Origin: Halorubrum halodurans
GTDB taxonomy: Archaea; Halobacteriota; Halobacteria; Halobacteriales; Haloferacaceae
Reading direction: 5' to 3'
Length of the DNA: 64,000 nucleotides
Assembly: GCF_002252985.1 (NCBI RefSeq)
Contig: NZ_NHPJ01000059.1
Span: forward strand, 29,123 to 93,122
Below are positions 26,101 through 34,742 of the stretch, one piece after another (the first letter of the stretch is position 1; each line of letters opens with the position of its first letter). Below the pieces are notes generated by a model. The model did no database searches. It had not been told where the DNA came from and saw only the letters and a program-made list of their open reading frames with translations. The translations under genes and the position numbers were made by a program.

Positions 26101-28749
26101 TTAGCTGTCGGGCACCGTGTCTCTATCGTCAATCGCAGGACGGATCCGCGAGAGTCGCATCGCGTTTCCGGTCACCGCGGTCGTCATGCCGGCATCCCCG
26201 GCGAGGACAGCGAGCCAGATCGGAACGTACCCGAAGGGGACCGCGAGCGCCAGTCCGGCCTTCACTCCGAGGCTCGCCCAGATGTTCTGTCGGATGACGC
26301 CGTTCGCGTCGTTCGCGAGTTCGTAGAGGTACGGGAGCTTCGCGAGGTCGTCGCCCATCAGAGCGATGTCGGCCGTCTCTAACGCGGTGTCCGTCCCGGC
26401 CGCACCCATTGCGACCCCCACCGTCGCCGTCGCGAGCGCCGGGGCGTCGTTGATGCCGTCACCGACCATTGCGACGCCGTCGAACTCGTCGACGAGTTCC
26501 TCAATCGCGGTTACCTTGTCCTCCGGAAGGAGTTCTGCGTGGTACTCGTCGACGCCGACCTGATCGGCGATCGCGCGGGCGGTCCGCTCGTTGTCACCCG
26601 TCAGCATCACCGTTCGGGCAACACCGAGCTGCTTCAATCGCGCCACCGTTCGCTTCGCTTCCGGCCGAATCTCGTCGGCAACCGCGATGACGCCTTCGAG
26701 TTCGTCTTCGGTCCCAACGAGAACGACGGTCTTGCCTTCTGCTTGGAGTTCGGGAACGGTCTCTTCGAGGAGATCGAGACAATTGTTCCGGTCACACAGC
26801 TGCCGGGCTGTCTGCGTCACGACACCCCCCTCGGTCGTCGCGTGAACGTGTGACAGGTCGAACTCTAACTCTTCAAACAGCCCCGGTTTACCGGCGAAGT
26901 GGGGAGTCCCGTCAAGATTGGCGCGAACACCCTTTCCGGTGATGCTCTCGAAGTCATCGACCTCGCGCTCGTCGACCCCTGCGCTACCGGCTTCCGCGAC
27001 GATCGCCTCACCGATGGGGTGTTCACTCCGTTGTTCGAGTCCCCGTGCACACCGGAGCACGTCCTCCTCCGAGTTCCCGTTTAGGGGAACGACGTCCGTG
27101 ACGGTGAGTTCGCCTTTCGTGAGCGTTCCCGTCTTGTCGAACGCGACGACGTCAACGGCGCCCATCGCTTCGAGGTGATTGCCGCCCTTGATCAGAACCC
27201 CGTTCTTCGCGGCGCTGGTGATTCCCGACACCACTGAGACAGGTGTCGAGATGACGAACGCACAGGGACAGGCCAACACCAGCAGCGTCAGCCCGTAGAC
27301 GACGGCCGTAGACCAGGTCGTACCGAGGACGTACGGGCTTGCCACTGTCGTCAGGACTGCGAAGACGACGACGACTGGCGTGTAATACGCAGAGAAGCGC
27401 TCGACGAACTGTTCGCGTTCGGTCTTGTTCGACTGCGCGTCTTCGACCATCTCCACGATGCGGGAGAGCGTGTTCTCACCGGCCGCGGAGGTGACCTCCA
27501 CCTCGAGATACCCTTCTTCGTTGATGGTGCCGGCGTACACTTCGTCGCCCGCCGTCTTGTCGACAGGAACGCTTTCACCCGTGATCGGTGCCTGATTGAC
27601 GGCGCTTTCACCGTCGACGACGGCTCCGTCCATCGGGATTTTCTCCCCCGGCTTGACGACGACGATGTCTCCTACGGCGACCTCGTCGACGGGGATCGTC
27701 TCCGTGCCACCATTACGTTTGACGGTCGCTTCGTCCGGCGAAAGATCCATTAGCTCGCGGAGGGAGTTCCGGGCGCGATCCATCGAGTACCGCTCCAGCA
27801 GTTCCGCGATGCTGAATAGGAACGCGAGGGTGGCGGCCTCGAAGTAGAGTGCCTCACCGAAGACGAGACTCGCAACGAGTGCGCCGAGAATAGCCACCGA
27901 CATCAGGAAATCGATATCGAGGTTCAGATTCCGCGCCGAGTAGTAGCCGTTGCGAAGGATCTCTTGGCCACCGGTGGCCACTGCAATCAGGAACAATACG
28001 TCGGCAACCAGTAGCTCCGTACCGAGGAGACCTGCGATCTGTATATTCTGGCCGGTCAGGAAGAACTCGAAGAGTAAGCCGAGGGCGACGAATCCCCCGC
28101 TCACCCACGTCTTGAGTGCGCGCGAACTGGTCCAGATACTCTCACGTTCTCCGCCCGCTTTGTGATCTCCTGATTTGTCGGTTCTCGTCTCTGTGACCCC
28201 GTACCCCGCACTTTCGATCGCCTTAATGACATCAGCTTCCTTCACTCGCGATGACTCAAACGTGACGACGACGGTTCCGGTCGTCGGCCGGGTTTCATAC
28301 GTCGTGACTCCCGTTTTCTTCAGTGCGTTTTCGATCTTCCCGGCACACGAGGCACAATCCATCTCCGGAACGGTGAGTTTGATCGATGTCTCGCTCTCGT
28401 CTTCGACTGTATACCCTGCCTTTTCGACCCGCTCGGCTATTGCAGTAGCGCTCGTTCGCTCGTCGTCGTAGGAGACGGTCAGGGTTCCCGTCGTTGCCTG
28501 TGGATTTAGGTCGTTGATTCCGTCTAGCCGCTTGACGCTATTCTCAACTTTCCCCGCACACGAGGGACAGTCCATCTCAGGCACTGCGAACCGTGTAACG
28601 GTCCCCTGTTCCCGTGATAGCGAGGACTCATCGATGTCATTCGTGTGTTGTTTGGTGTCATGACTGTGCTGCGATCCCGGTTCATGATTATGTGTTTGAC
28701 TCGGTGGTCCACCTTGGTCTGTCTGTGAATCATCGTCGGATGGGGTCAT
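26101..28749 (-). CDS. zntA: Zn/Cd/Pb-type P1B ATPase with two HMA domains
   Basis: 882 aa. A His-rich N-terminus (THNHEPGSQHSHDTKQH) precedes two HMA domains with MDCPSCAGK and MDCASCAGK. Then come eight spans, TGES, the metal motif CPC (about residue 493) and DKTGT (about 538). The last span has GDAGMTTAVTGNAMRL, whose aspartate is the P1B-2 (Zn/Cd/Pb) signature. A short insert in the nucleotide domain (RQLCDRNNCLDL) resembles the ArsR-like or CadC-like cysteine pair and is not present in the paralogue at 37637. It exports divalent metal at the expense of ATP. Confidence 0.9.
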   Translation of the reverse strand: MTPSDDDSQTDQGGPPSQTHNHEPGSQHSHDTKQHTNDIDESSLSREQGTVTRFAVPEMDCPSCAGKVENSVKRLDGINDLNPQATTGTLTVSYDDERTSATAIAERVEKAGYTVEDESETSIKLTVPEMDCASCAGKIENALKKTGVTTYETRPTTGTVVVTFESSRVKEADVIKAIESAGYGVTETRTDKSGDHKAGGERESIWTSSRALKTWVSGGFVALGLLFEFFLTGQNIQIAGLLGTELLVADVLFLIAVATGGQEILRNGYYSARNLNLDIDFLMSVAILGALVASLVFGEALYFEAATLAFLFSIAELLERYSMDRARNSLRELMDLSPDEATVKRNGGTETIPVDEVAVGDIVVVKPGEKIPMDGAVVDGESAVNQAPITGESVPVDKTAGDEVYAGTINEEGYLEVEVTSAAGENTLSRIVEMVEDAQSNKTEREQFVERFSAYYTPVVVVFAVLTTVASPYVLGTTWSTAVVYGLTLLVLACPCAFVISTPVSVVSGITSAAKNGVLIKGGNHLEAMGAVDVVAFDKTGTLTKGELTVTDVVPLNGNSEEDVLRCARGLEQRSEHPIGEAIVAEAGSAGVDEREVDDFESITGKGVRANLDGTPHFAGKPGLFEELEFDLSHVHATTEGGVVTQTARQLCDRNNCLDLLEETVPELQAEGKTVVLVGTEDELEGVIAVADEIRPEAKRTVARLKQLGVARTVMLTGDNERTARAIADQVGVDEYHAELLPEDKVTAIEELVDEFDGVAMVGDGINDAPALATATVGVAMGAAGTDTALETADIALMGDDLAKLPYLYELANDANGVIRQNIWASLGVKAGLALAVPFGYVPIWLAVLAGDAGMTTAVTGNAMRLSRIRPAIDDRDTVPDS

Positions 28750-29065
28750 TATGCCCCACTAACTGCTACAGTCTTATTAAATCAACTGCGAAAAAAGGGG
28801 TATATTTTAATAAGAATTATTAATGAAAGAGAATAGTATTAACATTATTTTAATCCGATCATTTTAATTGTAACACCGAAAACGTATGTTAGTACATACA
28901 CATGTACTTAATCCAGTTTGCTCATGTAGGGTTTCAAATAGAGGGTTTGTCATGATACTCGCGTCAATTTTCCCGCCGTCGATTGTGAGCGATCCCCCGC
29001 TTGTAGCCCTCCACCTCGCGAGGGGAGAGACAAACAGAACAGCCGACTACCTCATCATCGCAGCG
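28750..29065. other. AT-rich promoter region of the Zn/Cd ATPase gene
   Basis: No gene is visible. Bases 28795-28880 are very AT-rich and contain an inverted repeat TTAATA AGAAT TATTAA (28807-28823) that may overlap the ATPase promoter or bind a regulator. The right half is ordinary sequence up to the DUF932 fragment. Confidence 0.55.
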
Positions 29066-29492
29066 TCAGGCCATCGCCTCTTGGAACCGCTCACGCAGCG
29101 CGTCCTCGCGTTCTTCGAACTGCTCGACTTTCTCCTGCAGGTCGTCGCTGACCCGTTCGATGCTCGCCAGCGCTCGTTCGCCGGCCAGTGAGGCCTGTGA
29201 CCCGTCGTCACCGTCCGCCTCTAGCTGCTGCTCGTAGGCCTGCTCGACGCGCTCGATCGTGCCTTCCGGGTTGAACAGGATGTCGTTGGCGATCCGAACG
29301 TACTGATCGAGGGACGCTCCCTCTTTCCCCTGGAAGAAGTGGGTGAGCGCGTACGTCGCGCCGGAATGCAGCGTCCACATATCGATCTCGAAGGGGGACG
29401 CCGCATTGGCTTCTGCATCGCCGGCGGCACGCTCGGCTAGGTAGTCCGGGAAGCCCAGCAGGCTGTGAACTGTCTCAGGATCAAGTCCTGAG
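29066..29492 (-). pseudogene. DUF932-type gene, C-terminal fragment
   Basis: About 140 codons in frame down to the stop at 29066: PETVHSLLGFPDYLAERAAG, then PFEIDMWTLHSGATYALTHF and a helical tail with EQQLEADGDDGSQASLAGE. The 5' part of the same gene is at 30872-31216, on the other side of a TnpB element. The two pieces together lack the middle of a normal DUF932 protein, so the insertion was accompanied by loss of perhaps 150-200 codons. Confidence 0.75.
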
Positions 29493-30884
29493 ACTTCCCG
29501 TGGATTAGTCGGACACTCCCGTGATACCATCGGTCTGATATCCTCGAACGGTATCGTGGGTCACGGTCGGGGCGTCCACGGCCCCCGATGCCTGCCGTCG
29601 CACCGTCCGCACAGTGGGAAGGCTGTTGAGAGCAGGCACAGTCCACTCCTGATGGTTTTTGATACCCTTCGCGGCAATGTTGACGCTTGCCCCACGGTCC
29701 GCGTGGTCTTGATGTCCACAGTCTCGACATTTGAACCGCTTTTTATTCCGATTCGTACGCTCCGTGTGTCCACACATCGGACACTCTTGGCTGGTGTATT
29801 CGGGGTTAATCCAGGCCGTTGGTATGCCCTCGAAACCGGCTTTATATGATGTGTAATGTTGGAGCGCACGGAACGGTAAATGGTGTAAGCGCCGGTTCAT
29901 CCGCGTGCCGTAGTCGAGACTGTCGCGTATCTCTTTGAGGTCTTCAAAGACGATACACGGGTCCTCGAACTGCCGGCTCCATTTCACGATGTGTCGAGAT
30001 ACTTTGTGGAGCCTATCGCGGACAAACCGCTCTTCCTGATCTTCCAGCGTGTCGTGAACGCTCCGCTTTCCCGCATTCTGGACACGCTTCCGGATCGTGA
30101 AATAGCGGTGACGTTCAAACTTAATTTCCGGAAACTCGATGACGATCGTATCCTTGATGCCATCCTCAGAGAACGCCGTGAGGGCTACGTTGTCTTCGTT
30201 CACGTCCACGCCGACGACCGTCTGCGAGTCCTGCTTGTCCCGAACGGTCTGATCGGTATTGGTGACGTTGACGTGTAGCTCGGGGCTGTCGTTATGGAAT
30301 AGGACTTCGGCCGTTCCAATCTCCCACTCATCACTTTCGAGTCCGACTTTGAGGATATCGAGATGGGCGTCACTCCCCTTGAGGAGGCCCTCGACATGCT
30401 GGTACGGCTTCGCGCTGATGCGGAACGCAACGTCGCCATCGTCGGTGAGAAACAAGTTGTACCCTTCCTCGTAGTTGGCTCGGAGTGGGTAGATGCCATC
30501 TTTCGTGTGGCTCGGTTGGTCAAAGTTGTCGTACTCGTAGTAGTTCTCCATCGCGCCGAGTGCTTTAGCGACGACACGCTGCGTCGTGTTCTTCACGAGG
30601 TCGACATCGGCAGCCACACGGTCGGGGATCATGTCCCAGTCCACGCCGTTCTTGGCAAGACGGATCGTTTCGTTATACACCCTCCGGGATTCGATACAGG
30701 CACCGTACAGCAGGTTTTCGTTGCCACTTTGTATCTCAAGTTGGAAGTCTAATGTCTTGACAAGTGCCTGTTTCGACGGCATTACTTCCGTTTTCGATTC
30801 GGAGTGTTGTCTTCTTCAAACTCAGCCATCCGGAGTGAAAGTGGTATGATGGCCTCTACAACCTCCCTTAAATCAAGTCCTGAG
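29480..30884 (-). mobile_element. IS1341-type (TnpB-only) element inserted in a DUF932 gene
   Basis: A tnpB gene flanked by the 13-base sequence ATCAAGTCCTGAG at 29480-29492 and at 30872-30884 (plus strand). Reading in the element's direction, this is CTCAGGACTTGAT at both ends; its last bases TTGAT match the kind of pentanucleotide next to which IS200/IS605-family elements insert. No tnpA is present. Element limits are taken as these repeats. Confidence 0.7.
29505..30782 (-). CDS. tnpB: TnpB-family RNA-guided nuclease (IS1341-type)
   Basis: 425 aa, full length. RuvC residues are present: Asp in VVGVDVNEDN, Glu in IVFEDLKEI and Asp in DHADRGASVNI. The zinc ribbon is CPMCGHTERTNRNKKRFKC followed by CGHQDHADRG. 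TnpB proteins cut DNA guided by an RNA made from the element's right end and help the element persist. The last 200 nt before 29480 should include that RNA. The ATG at 30782 is next to the stop of the interrupted gene's 5' frame. Confidence 0.9.
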   Translation of the reverse strand: MPSKQALVKTLDFQLEIQSGNENLLYGACIESRRVYNETIRLAKNGVDWDMIPDRVAADVDLVKNTTQRVVAKALGAMENYYEYDNFDQPSHTKDGIYPLRANYEEGYNLFLTDDGDVAFRISAKPYQHVEGLLKGSDAHLDILKVGLESDEWEIGTAEVLFHNDSPELHVNVTNTDQTVRDKQDSQTVVGVDVNEDNVALTAFSEDGIKDTIVIEFPEIKFERHRYFTIRKRVQNAGKRSVHDTLEDQEERFVRDRLHKVSRHIVKWSRQFEDPCIVFEDLKEIRDSLDYGTRMNRRLHHLPFRALQHYTSYKAGFEGIPTAWINPEYTSQECPMCGHTERTNRNKKRFKCRDCGHQDHADRGASVNIAAKGIKNHQEWTVPALNSLPTVRTVRRQASGAVDAPTVTHDTVRGYQTDGITGVSD

Positions 30885-31216
30885 ATCCTGAGTCTGTAGA
30901 CGTCGGCCGGGTTGATGATCGCGTACGAGTCAGCCGGGATGTGAAATAGCGACTCCGCATCGGTGCCACCATTCGCTTCTGCTTGTAACCGCGACGGCTC
31001 GACGAGTGCGTTGAACCGCTCGGTTTCGACCCACTCCTCAGTGTAGGGGTTGCGATACGCGACTGCTGTCTCGATCGCCTGTGGAAGCTCTCGAATCGCC
31101 TGACTGAAGCTGACTGGATCGGGGGTAGCGTGTTGCTCCGCGTACCACTCAGGTAGTTCAGTGTCGGTTCGCCCATCGAGGCCCGCGAAGACTGTCGCTG
31201 TCTCTGGGTCTTTCAT
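30872..31216 (-). pseudogene. DUF932-type gene, N-terminal fragment
   Basis: Starts with the ATG at 31216 (MKDPETATVFAGLDG) and reads through ELPEWYAEQHATPDPVSF and FHIPADSYAIINPADVYRLR, as in haloarchaeal DUF932 proteins. It then enters the inserted element (SGLDLREV) and stops near 30782 after an artificial tail. The leader at 31249-31280 is intact, so the fragment may still be transcribed into the element. Confidence 0.75.
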
Positions 31217-31248
31217 ATCTACTCCGAAGGCGCGATGCGGTCTGGTCT

Positions 31249-31280
31249 GCGCCTCCACCCATCACTGGCGCAAAAAACGA
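31249..31280 (-). promoter_or_regulatory. Leader element copy 4 (DUF932 gene)
   Basis: Minus strand: TATA-like TCGTTTTTTG, then arms GCGCC and GGCGC around a 13-nt loop containing GATGGGTGG. The ATG is 32 nt below the arm. The stem differs entirely from the CCCC/GGGG copies, yet the loop core is the same. Confidence 0.65.
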
Positions 31281-31282
31281 CC

Positions 31283-31525
31283 CTACGGTCGTTGACACTC
31301 GTGGGCTTGGATCCGCTCTGGAAGCCCGACCTTCCCGCAGAACGGACACTCAACGAGTGGTGTCGGCGGGAGCTTCCGATACTCCACGAGTGCTCCTCGA
31401 AGATGGGCTTTCGTTTCCGGCGACTCGGCGCTTGCGAGGGCACTGGTGAGGTGCCAGTGAAGTCGTTCTCTCTTCGTGAGACCGTCTGCGTTTGGTGTCG
31501 GGATGGACTCGTCTGTCTCTCGCAT
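31283..31525 (-). CDS. Small zinc-finger protein
   Basis: 80 aa from the ATG at 31525. A helical middle (LTKRERLHWHLTSALASAES) leads to a conserved C-terminus LPPTPLVECPFCGKVGLPER and IQAHECQRP, a C2HC-type zinc site. A paralogue of 72 aa with the same C-terminus is at 58699-58917; both have the shared leader. The start lies inside the 3' region of the HNH gene's transcript, with its own leader overlapping that gene's last codons. Function unknown; a nucleic-acid or protein-binding zinc knuckle is likely. Confidence 0.7.
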   Translation of the reverse strand: MRETDESIPTPNADGLTKRERLHWHLTSALASAESPETKAHLRGALVEYRKLPPTPLVECPFCGKVGLPERIQAHECQRP

Positions 31526-31541
31526 TTAGACCACTGGGGCC

Positions 31542-32366
31542 TTACCCCTCACCCCCTCGTGGGGGGAGACCAACACACTCTCCCCCGGCTATCTCTTGCG
31601 GCTGTGTGCTGTCGACAATCGTATCCAGTCGCTGTGGGGCGACGGCCTCCCAGATGAGATGATGCTTCGAACAGACGGTCACGAGATTCGAGACGCGATT
31701 TGCTTGCTCGTGGTCAAACCGCCCGTCGGGATCGACGAAGAACTTCCGCGGAACCAGATGGTGGACTGAGATATCCTTTCCCACCTGCTCTTGATGATCT
31801 ACTTGGGTCATCCCACACCATGGTGTTTGACACTCGTAGTCATCGCGTTTCAACGCTTTTTGTCGCTGTTCTGGCCAGTTCGGGCCGTAGGGGATCGCCG
31901 ACCGCTCCTGATAGGACTGTGGTTGTGAGAAGCCAGCTTCAGTGAGTGTCTCTTCCCATCCACCAAACCGTTCGAGATATGTACACTTGTGAAACTTCCC
32001 GATTCGGTTCATCTCGCCGCTCGATGGCGGACGACCGAACTGATCTGTAAGGCGGTTAATTTCGTCCAACAAGTCCTGATCGGTGAGTCGGTACTTTCGA
32101 TTCGGAGCGAAGCCAGCCTCACGAAGCGCCTCGTTCCAACTCCCGAACTTGTTCTGACAGACGCGTTGGGAATACTCCCCGTGCTCGCTCATCTCCTTTG
32201 CTGTCGGTGGTTTTCCTAATTTGTCTGCGACACGCTGAATGTCGTTGAGAATCACGTCTACATCCGTTACGATCTGGTCGCGGCGATGGACGGCCGTTAC
32301 GTGCCCGCCCAGTTCGTTGGAGGTCGCAAACGACTCGCCACAGTAGTCACAGATATGCTCTGTCAC
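31542..32366 (-). CDS. HNH endonuclease with zinc finger and homing-associated repeats
   Basis: 274 aa from the GTG at 32366, which has a strong ribosome-binding site (GGAGGTGA) seven bases upstream; a longer frame reaches 32468 but overlaps the 40-codon gene. An N-terminal C2H2 finger (CDYCGESFATSNELGGHVTAVH) is followed by two homing-associated repeats (KLGKPPTAKEMSEHGEYS; QFGRPPSSGEMNRIGKFH). The HNH domain has CQTPWCGM, ISVHHLVPRKFF and CSKHHLIWE. Related to the genes at 8870 and 59162. The finger is unique to this member and may give added DNA specificity. Confidence 0.8.
   Translation of the reverse strand: MTEHICDYCGESFATSNELGGHVTAVHRRDQIVTDVDVILNDIQRVADKLGKPPTAKEMSEHGEYSQRVCQNKFGSWNEALREAGFAPNRKYRLTDQDLLDEINRLTDQFGRPPSSGEMNRIGKFHKCTYLERFGGWEETLTEAGFSQPQSYQERSAIPYGPNWPEQRQKALKRDDYECQTPWCGMTQVDHQEQVGKDISVHHLVPRKFFVDPDGRFDHEQANRVSNLVTVCSKHHLIWEAVAPQRLDTIVDSTQPQEIAGGECVGLPPRGGEG
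31547..31575 (-). promoter_or_regulatory. Leader element copy 5, inside the HNH gene's 3' end
   Basis: Minus strand: GTGTTGGTCT then CCCCC CACG AGGGGG and GTGAGGGG, with alternative outer CCCC/GGGG pairing. It belongs to the 80-aa zinc-finger gene yet encodes the last residues of the HNH protein (PPRGGEG), so it is under two constraints. Confidence 0.55.
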
Positions 32367-32373
32367 GGCTTCG

Positions 32374-32496
32374 TCACCTCCCTCCGCGGTTCCCCCGTAA
32401 TGCGTTATAAACTCTTGACCTCGTACGCAACTCCTGTTCCAAGTAGAACCCTCCAAGGAGCGATTCATCTCGCCACGAATTTTCTGTATCGGTCAT
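32374..32496 (-). CDS. 40-residue open frame coupled to the HNH gene
   Basis: Starts at the ATG at 32496 and ends with a TGA lying within the ribosome-binding site of the HNH gene, eight bases before its GTG. It begins MTDTENSWRDESLLGG and is rich in charged residues. It is the first frame after leader copy 6. It may be a small protein or a leader peptide that couples translation to the HNH gene. Confidence 0.45.
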   Translation of the reverse strand: MTDTENSWRDESLLGGFYLEQELRTRSRVYNALRGNRGGR

Positions 32497-32521
32497 AGCT
32501 CGGTGACGCGGAGTGAGTTCA

Positions 32522-32551
32522 CCCCGCAGCCTCTCGGGGGCAAATAAACAG
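32522..32551 (-). promoter_or_regulatory. Leader element copy 6 (HNH operon)
   Basis: Minus strand: CTGTTTATTTG, then arms CCCC and GGGG around a loop with CGAGAGGCTGC. The TATA-like box is one of the best matches. The first ATG is 26 nt below. Confidence 0.65.
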
Positions 32552-32611
32552 AGCGAGGCTGCGTTCGGCAACGTATTTGACAGACCCACCGCACTGTTGG
32601 GATATATCGGG

Positions 32612-33976
32612 ATGGCTGTACTGGACGACCTCTCGGGATTCGAGTTCGAGGACGTGATGGAGGACGTGTTCCGGAACCTCGGCTACGAGAACGTCCGCCA
32701 GGCCGACCGCACGGCTGACGAGGGTCGCGACGTCATTATGGAGGAGGTCGTCGACGGCACGCGGCGCGCGATCATCGTCGAGTGCAAGCACACGGGGACG
32801 GTCGGGCGGCCGGTCGTCCAGAAGCTCCACTCCGCCATCGCGACATTCGACTTCGACGGCCCCAAACGCGGAATGGTCGTCACGACCGGCCGGTTTACGA
32901 ACCCTGCTCAGGAGTACGCAAACCGCCTCCAGCAGAACGACGACCCACACCCGATCGAGCTGCTCGATGGCGAGGACCTCCGGGAGATTGCCGACGAGAT
33001 CGGCCTCGACCTCTACAACGGGCGCATCGAGATTCTCTGCGACGAGACGCTCCGCCCGTACGACCCTGCCGCCGACGTCGACGTGCCGGTCACGGAGGCG
33101 TTCCGCGACATCGAGAACATCGAGGCTGCCGACCTGCCAGAACCGCATTCAGCGGTGACGTTCCGGCCGGTGGCCGCGGTCACCGCGGACACGAACGCCG
33201 TCTTCGAGACGTCGGTGGGCGTCATCCACCGGATCAACGACCGGACCCGATTCGTTGCCCACGCCGAACGCGGGCAGCCACAGGTCGCGAACGAGGATGT
33301 AGCAACGCTGGTCACCGAGAACCTTCACGCGACGGTCGACCTTGACGCCGAGCAGTTCGGAGAGGTGTTCGACGCCGTCGAGGAGCGCCGGTTCGGACAG
33401 ACCCAAACGGATTACAAGGAGTGGGCCGTCGAGCGCCTCCAGCAACACCACACGACGACGGTCACCTACACCGGCGACAACAACGTCACGTACAACAAGA
33501 CCTGCGAGCCGAACCGCTCGGACATCTCCGTCCAGTCGATCGAACCAGTGTACCTCCCCGAGGTTCGGCACACGACCGACCTCCAGGAGTACACCTACCC
33601 CTACGAGTACTACGCGGCAGGCCCGTCACGAGTGACAGCCGAGGACGGCATCCATCGGTGCGTCCACTGTGACACGAGCGGCGGCGACGAGACGTACACC
33701 TACTGTCCGAACTGCGGGGCCATCGCCTGCTCCAGCCACATCAAAACGGAGCGGCTGGAAGGCGAGCCGATCTGTACGGGCTGTGCCGTGACGGAACGGT
33801 TTGCGCTGAAGACGAAGTACTTCTACGACGAGGAAAATCTCGAGGCGTTCCGCGAGGAGTACGCCGAGATGCCGCTTCACGAGAAGGCGATGGAGAACAA
33901 GTGGCTGGCCGGGGGAAGCGTTGTTGCGACGATTCTGCTCGTCGTCGGACTACTCGTCATCGGCGGCATCATCTGA
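32612..33976 (+). CDS. Mrr-like nuclease with zinc ribbon and C-terminal membrane anchor
   Basis: 454 aa from the ATG at 32612. Residues 8-120 form a restriction-endonuclease fold of the Mrr type: an early FEDVMEDVFRNLGYENV helix, then the catalytic set in TADEGRDVIMEE and IIVECKH (D and ExK). The middle part is of unknown fold. Near residue 350 a double zinc ribbon appears (CVHCDTS, CPNCGAIACSSH, CTGC). The last 25 residues are one membrane span (VVATILLVVGLLVIGGII). A membrane-tethered type IV-like nuclease would suit attack on incoming modified DNA. It is divergent from the HNH operon. Confidence 0.75.
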   Translation: MAVLDDLSGFEFEDVMEDVFRNLGYENVRQADRTADEGRDVIMEEVVDGTRRAIIVECKHTGTVGRPVVQKLHSAIATFDFDGPKRGMVVTTGRFTNPAQEYANRLQQNDDPHPIELLDGEDLREIADEIGLDLYNGRIEILCDETLRPYDPAADVDVPVTEAFRDIENIEAADLPEPHSAVTFRPVAAVTADTNAVFETSVGVIHRINDRTRFVAHAERGQPQVANEDVATLVTENLHATVDLDAEQFGEVFDAVEERRFGQTQTDYKEWAVERLQQHHTTTVTYTGDNNVTYNKTCEPNRSDISVQSIEPVYLPEVRHTTDLQEYTYPYEYYAAGPSRVTAEDGIHRCVHCDTSGGDETYTYCPNCGAIACSSHIKTERLEGEPICTGCAVTERFALKTKYFYDEENLEAFREEYAEMPLHEKAMENKWLAGGSVVATILLVVGLLVIGGII

Positions 33977-33989
33977 GCGGGCTCAGTGT

Positions 33990-34562
33990 TCACGCCGGCT
34001 CAGCGGCCATCTCTTCGAGCGCCTGCTCAAGCGGGCCGTGGAACTGCCAGCTGGCCCGCTCGAAGGCTTCCTCGGTCGGACCATCCCAGCGCGGGAAGGC
34101 GGAGTGACCACTCACCTTGACGGTCCACTCGGACGGCTCCTCGAACGGGTTCCGGGTCGGGAGCTCGACGACGTAGAGATACTCCTCGTCGCCGTGAATG
34201 CCGTCGGCTGGGTTCTCTACGCCGTGTCCGAGCAGAAACATCGGCTGGTCGAGGTGCTCCATATTGTCCGGGTCGAGGAGATCCGAGGGTTGGTCAGCGT
34301 GGATGCTCCGGTCACGCCCTTCGTCCACGTAGAGGGTCATCGCCGAGAGCGTGTCGAGGAACAGGAACTGGGCAGCGGCGTACGCAGCCCCGCGCTCTGT
34401 TCGTGTCTCGTCAAGCAGCTGCTTCAGCTGGTCCAGGTCATGGAGGACGCTATCGGGATACCCGTCCGAGTGGCGGTAGATTTGTGCGATGCGGTCGGTA
34501 TCGGACTGTTCGCCTGCGGTCTCGCTCCGTTGGATGAATCGGAGTTGACTTCGTGTCGACAT
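33990..34562 (-). CDS. Hypothetical protein of the leader-linked array
   Basis: 190 aa, ATG at 34562. The first half is helical with DRIAQIYRHSDGYPDSVLHD and QLKQLLDETRTERGAAYAAA, followed by FLFLDTLSAMTLYVDEGR. The second half is more beta-like (EEYLYVVELPTRNPFEEPSE, then WTVKVSGHS). I do not recognise the family. It ends 13 nt from the tail of the convergent Mrr-like gene and is preceded by the long version of the leader (copy 7). Confidence 0.65.
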   Translation of the reverse strand: MSTRSQLRFIQRSETAGEQSDTDRIAQIYRHSDGYPDSVLHDLDQLKQLLDETRTERGAAYAAAQFLFLDTLSAMTLYVDEGRDRSIHADQPSDLLDPDNMEHLDQPMFLLGHGVENPADGIHGDEEYLYVVELPTRNPFEEPSEWTVKVSGHSAFPRWDGPTEEAFERASWQFHGPLEQALEEMAAEPA

Positions 34563-34570
34563 CGATCACC

Positions 34571-34614
34571 GCCGGCGCGTGTGCGCCGGCACCCATCGCC
34601 GGCGCAGAAACAAC
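34571..34614 (-). promoter_or_regulatory. Leader element copy 7 (long stem)
   Basis: Minus strand: GGTTGTTTCTG, then GCGCCGGC, the loop GATGGGT, and GCCGGCGC, a perfect 8-bp stem. A further GCGCCGGC follows after ACAC, so the right arm can pair in two ways. The stem and loop are identical to copy 9 at 37041. Confidence 0.7.
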
Positions 34615-34742
34615 CTCTCCTGAATCGAGTGGAGTCGCTGGAATCTCGAGGAAGGGTTGTCACTGGCTAACTTAAACCCGGTTAAAAATGGATTCCGAAA
34701 TTCGCAAGATGGCAGTCGGGCGGGGTCCTTGCTCGGAAACTG

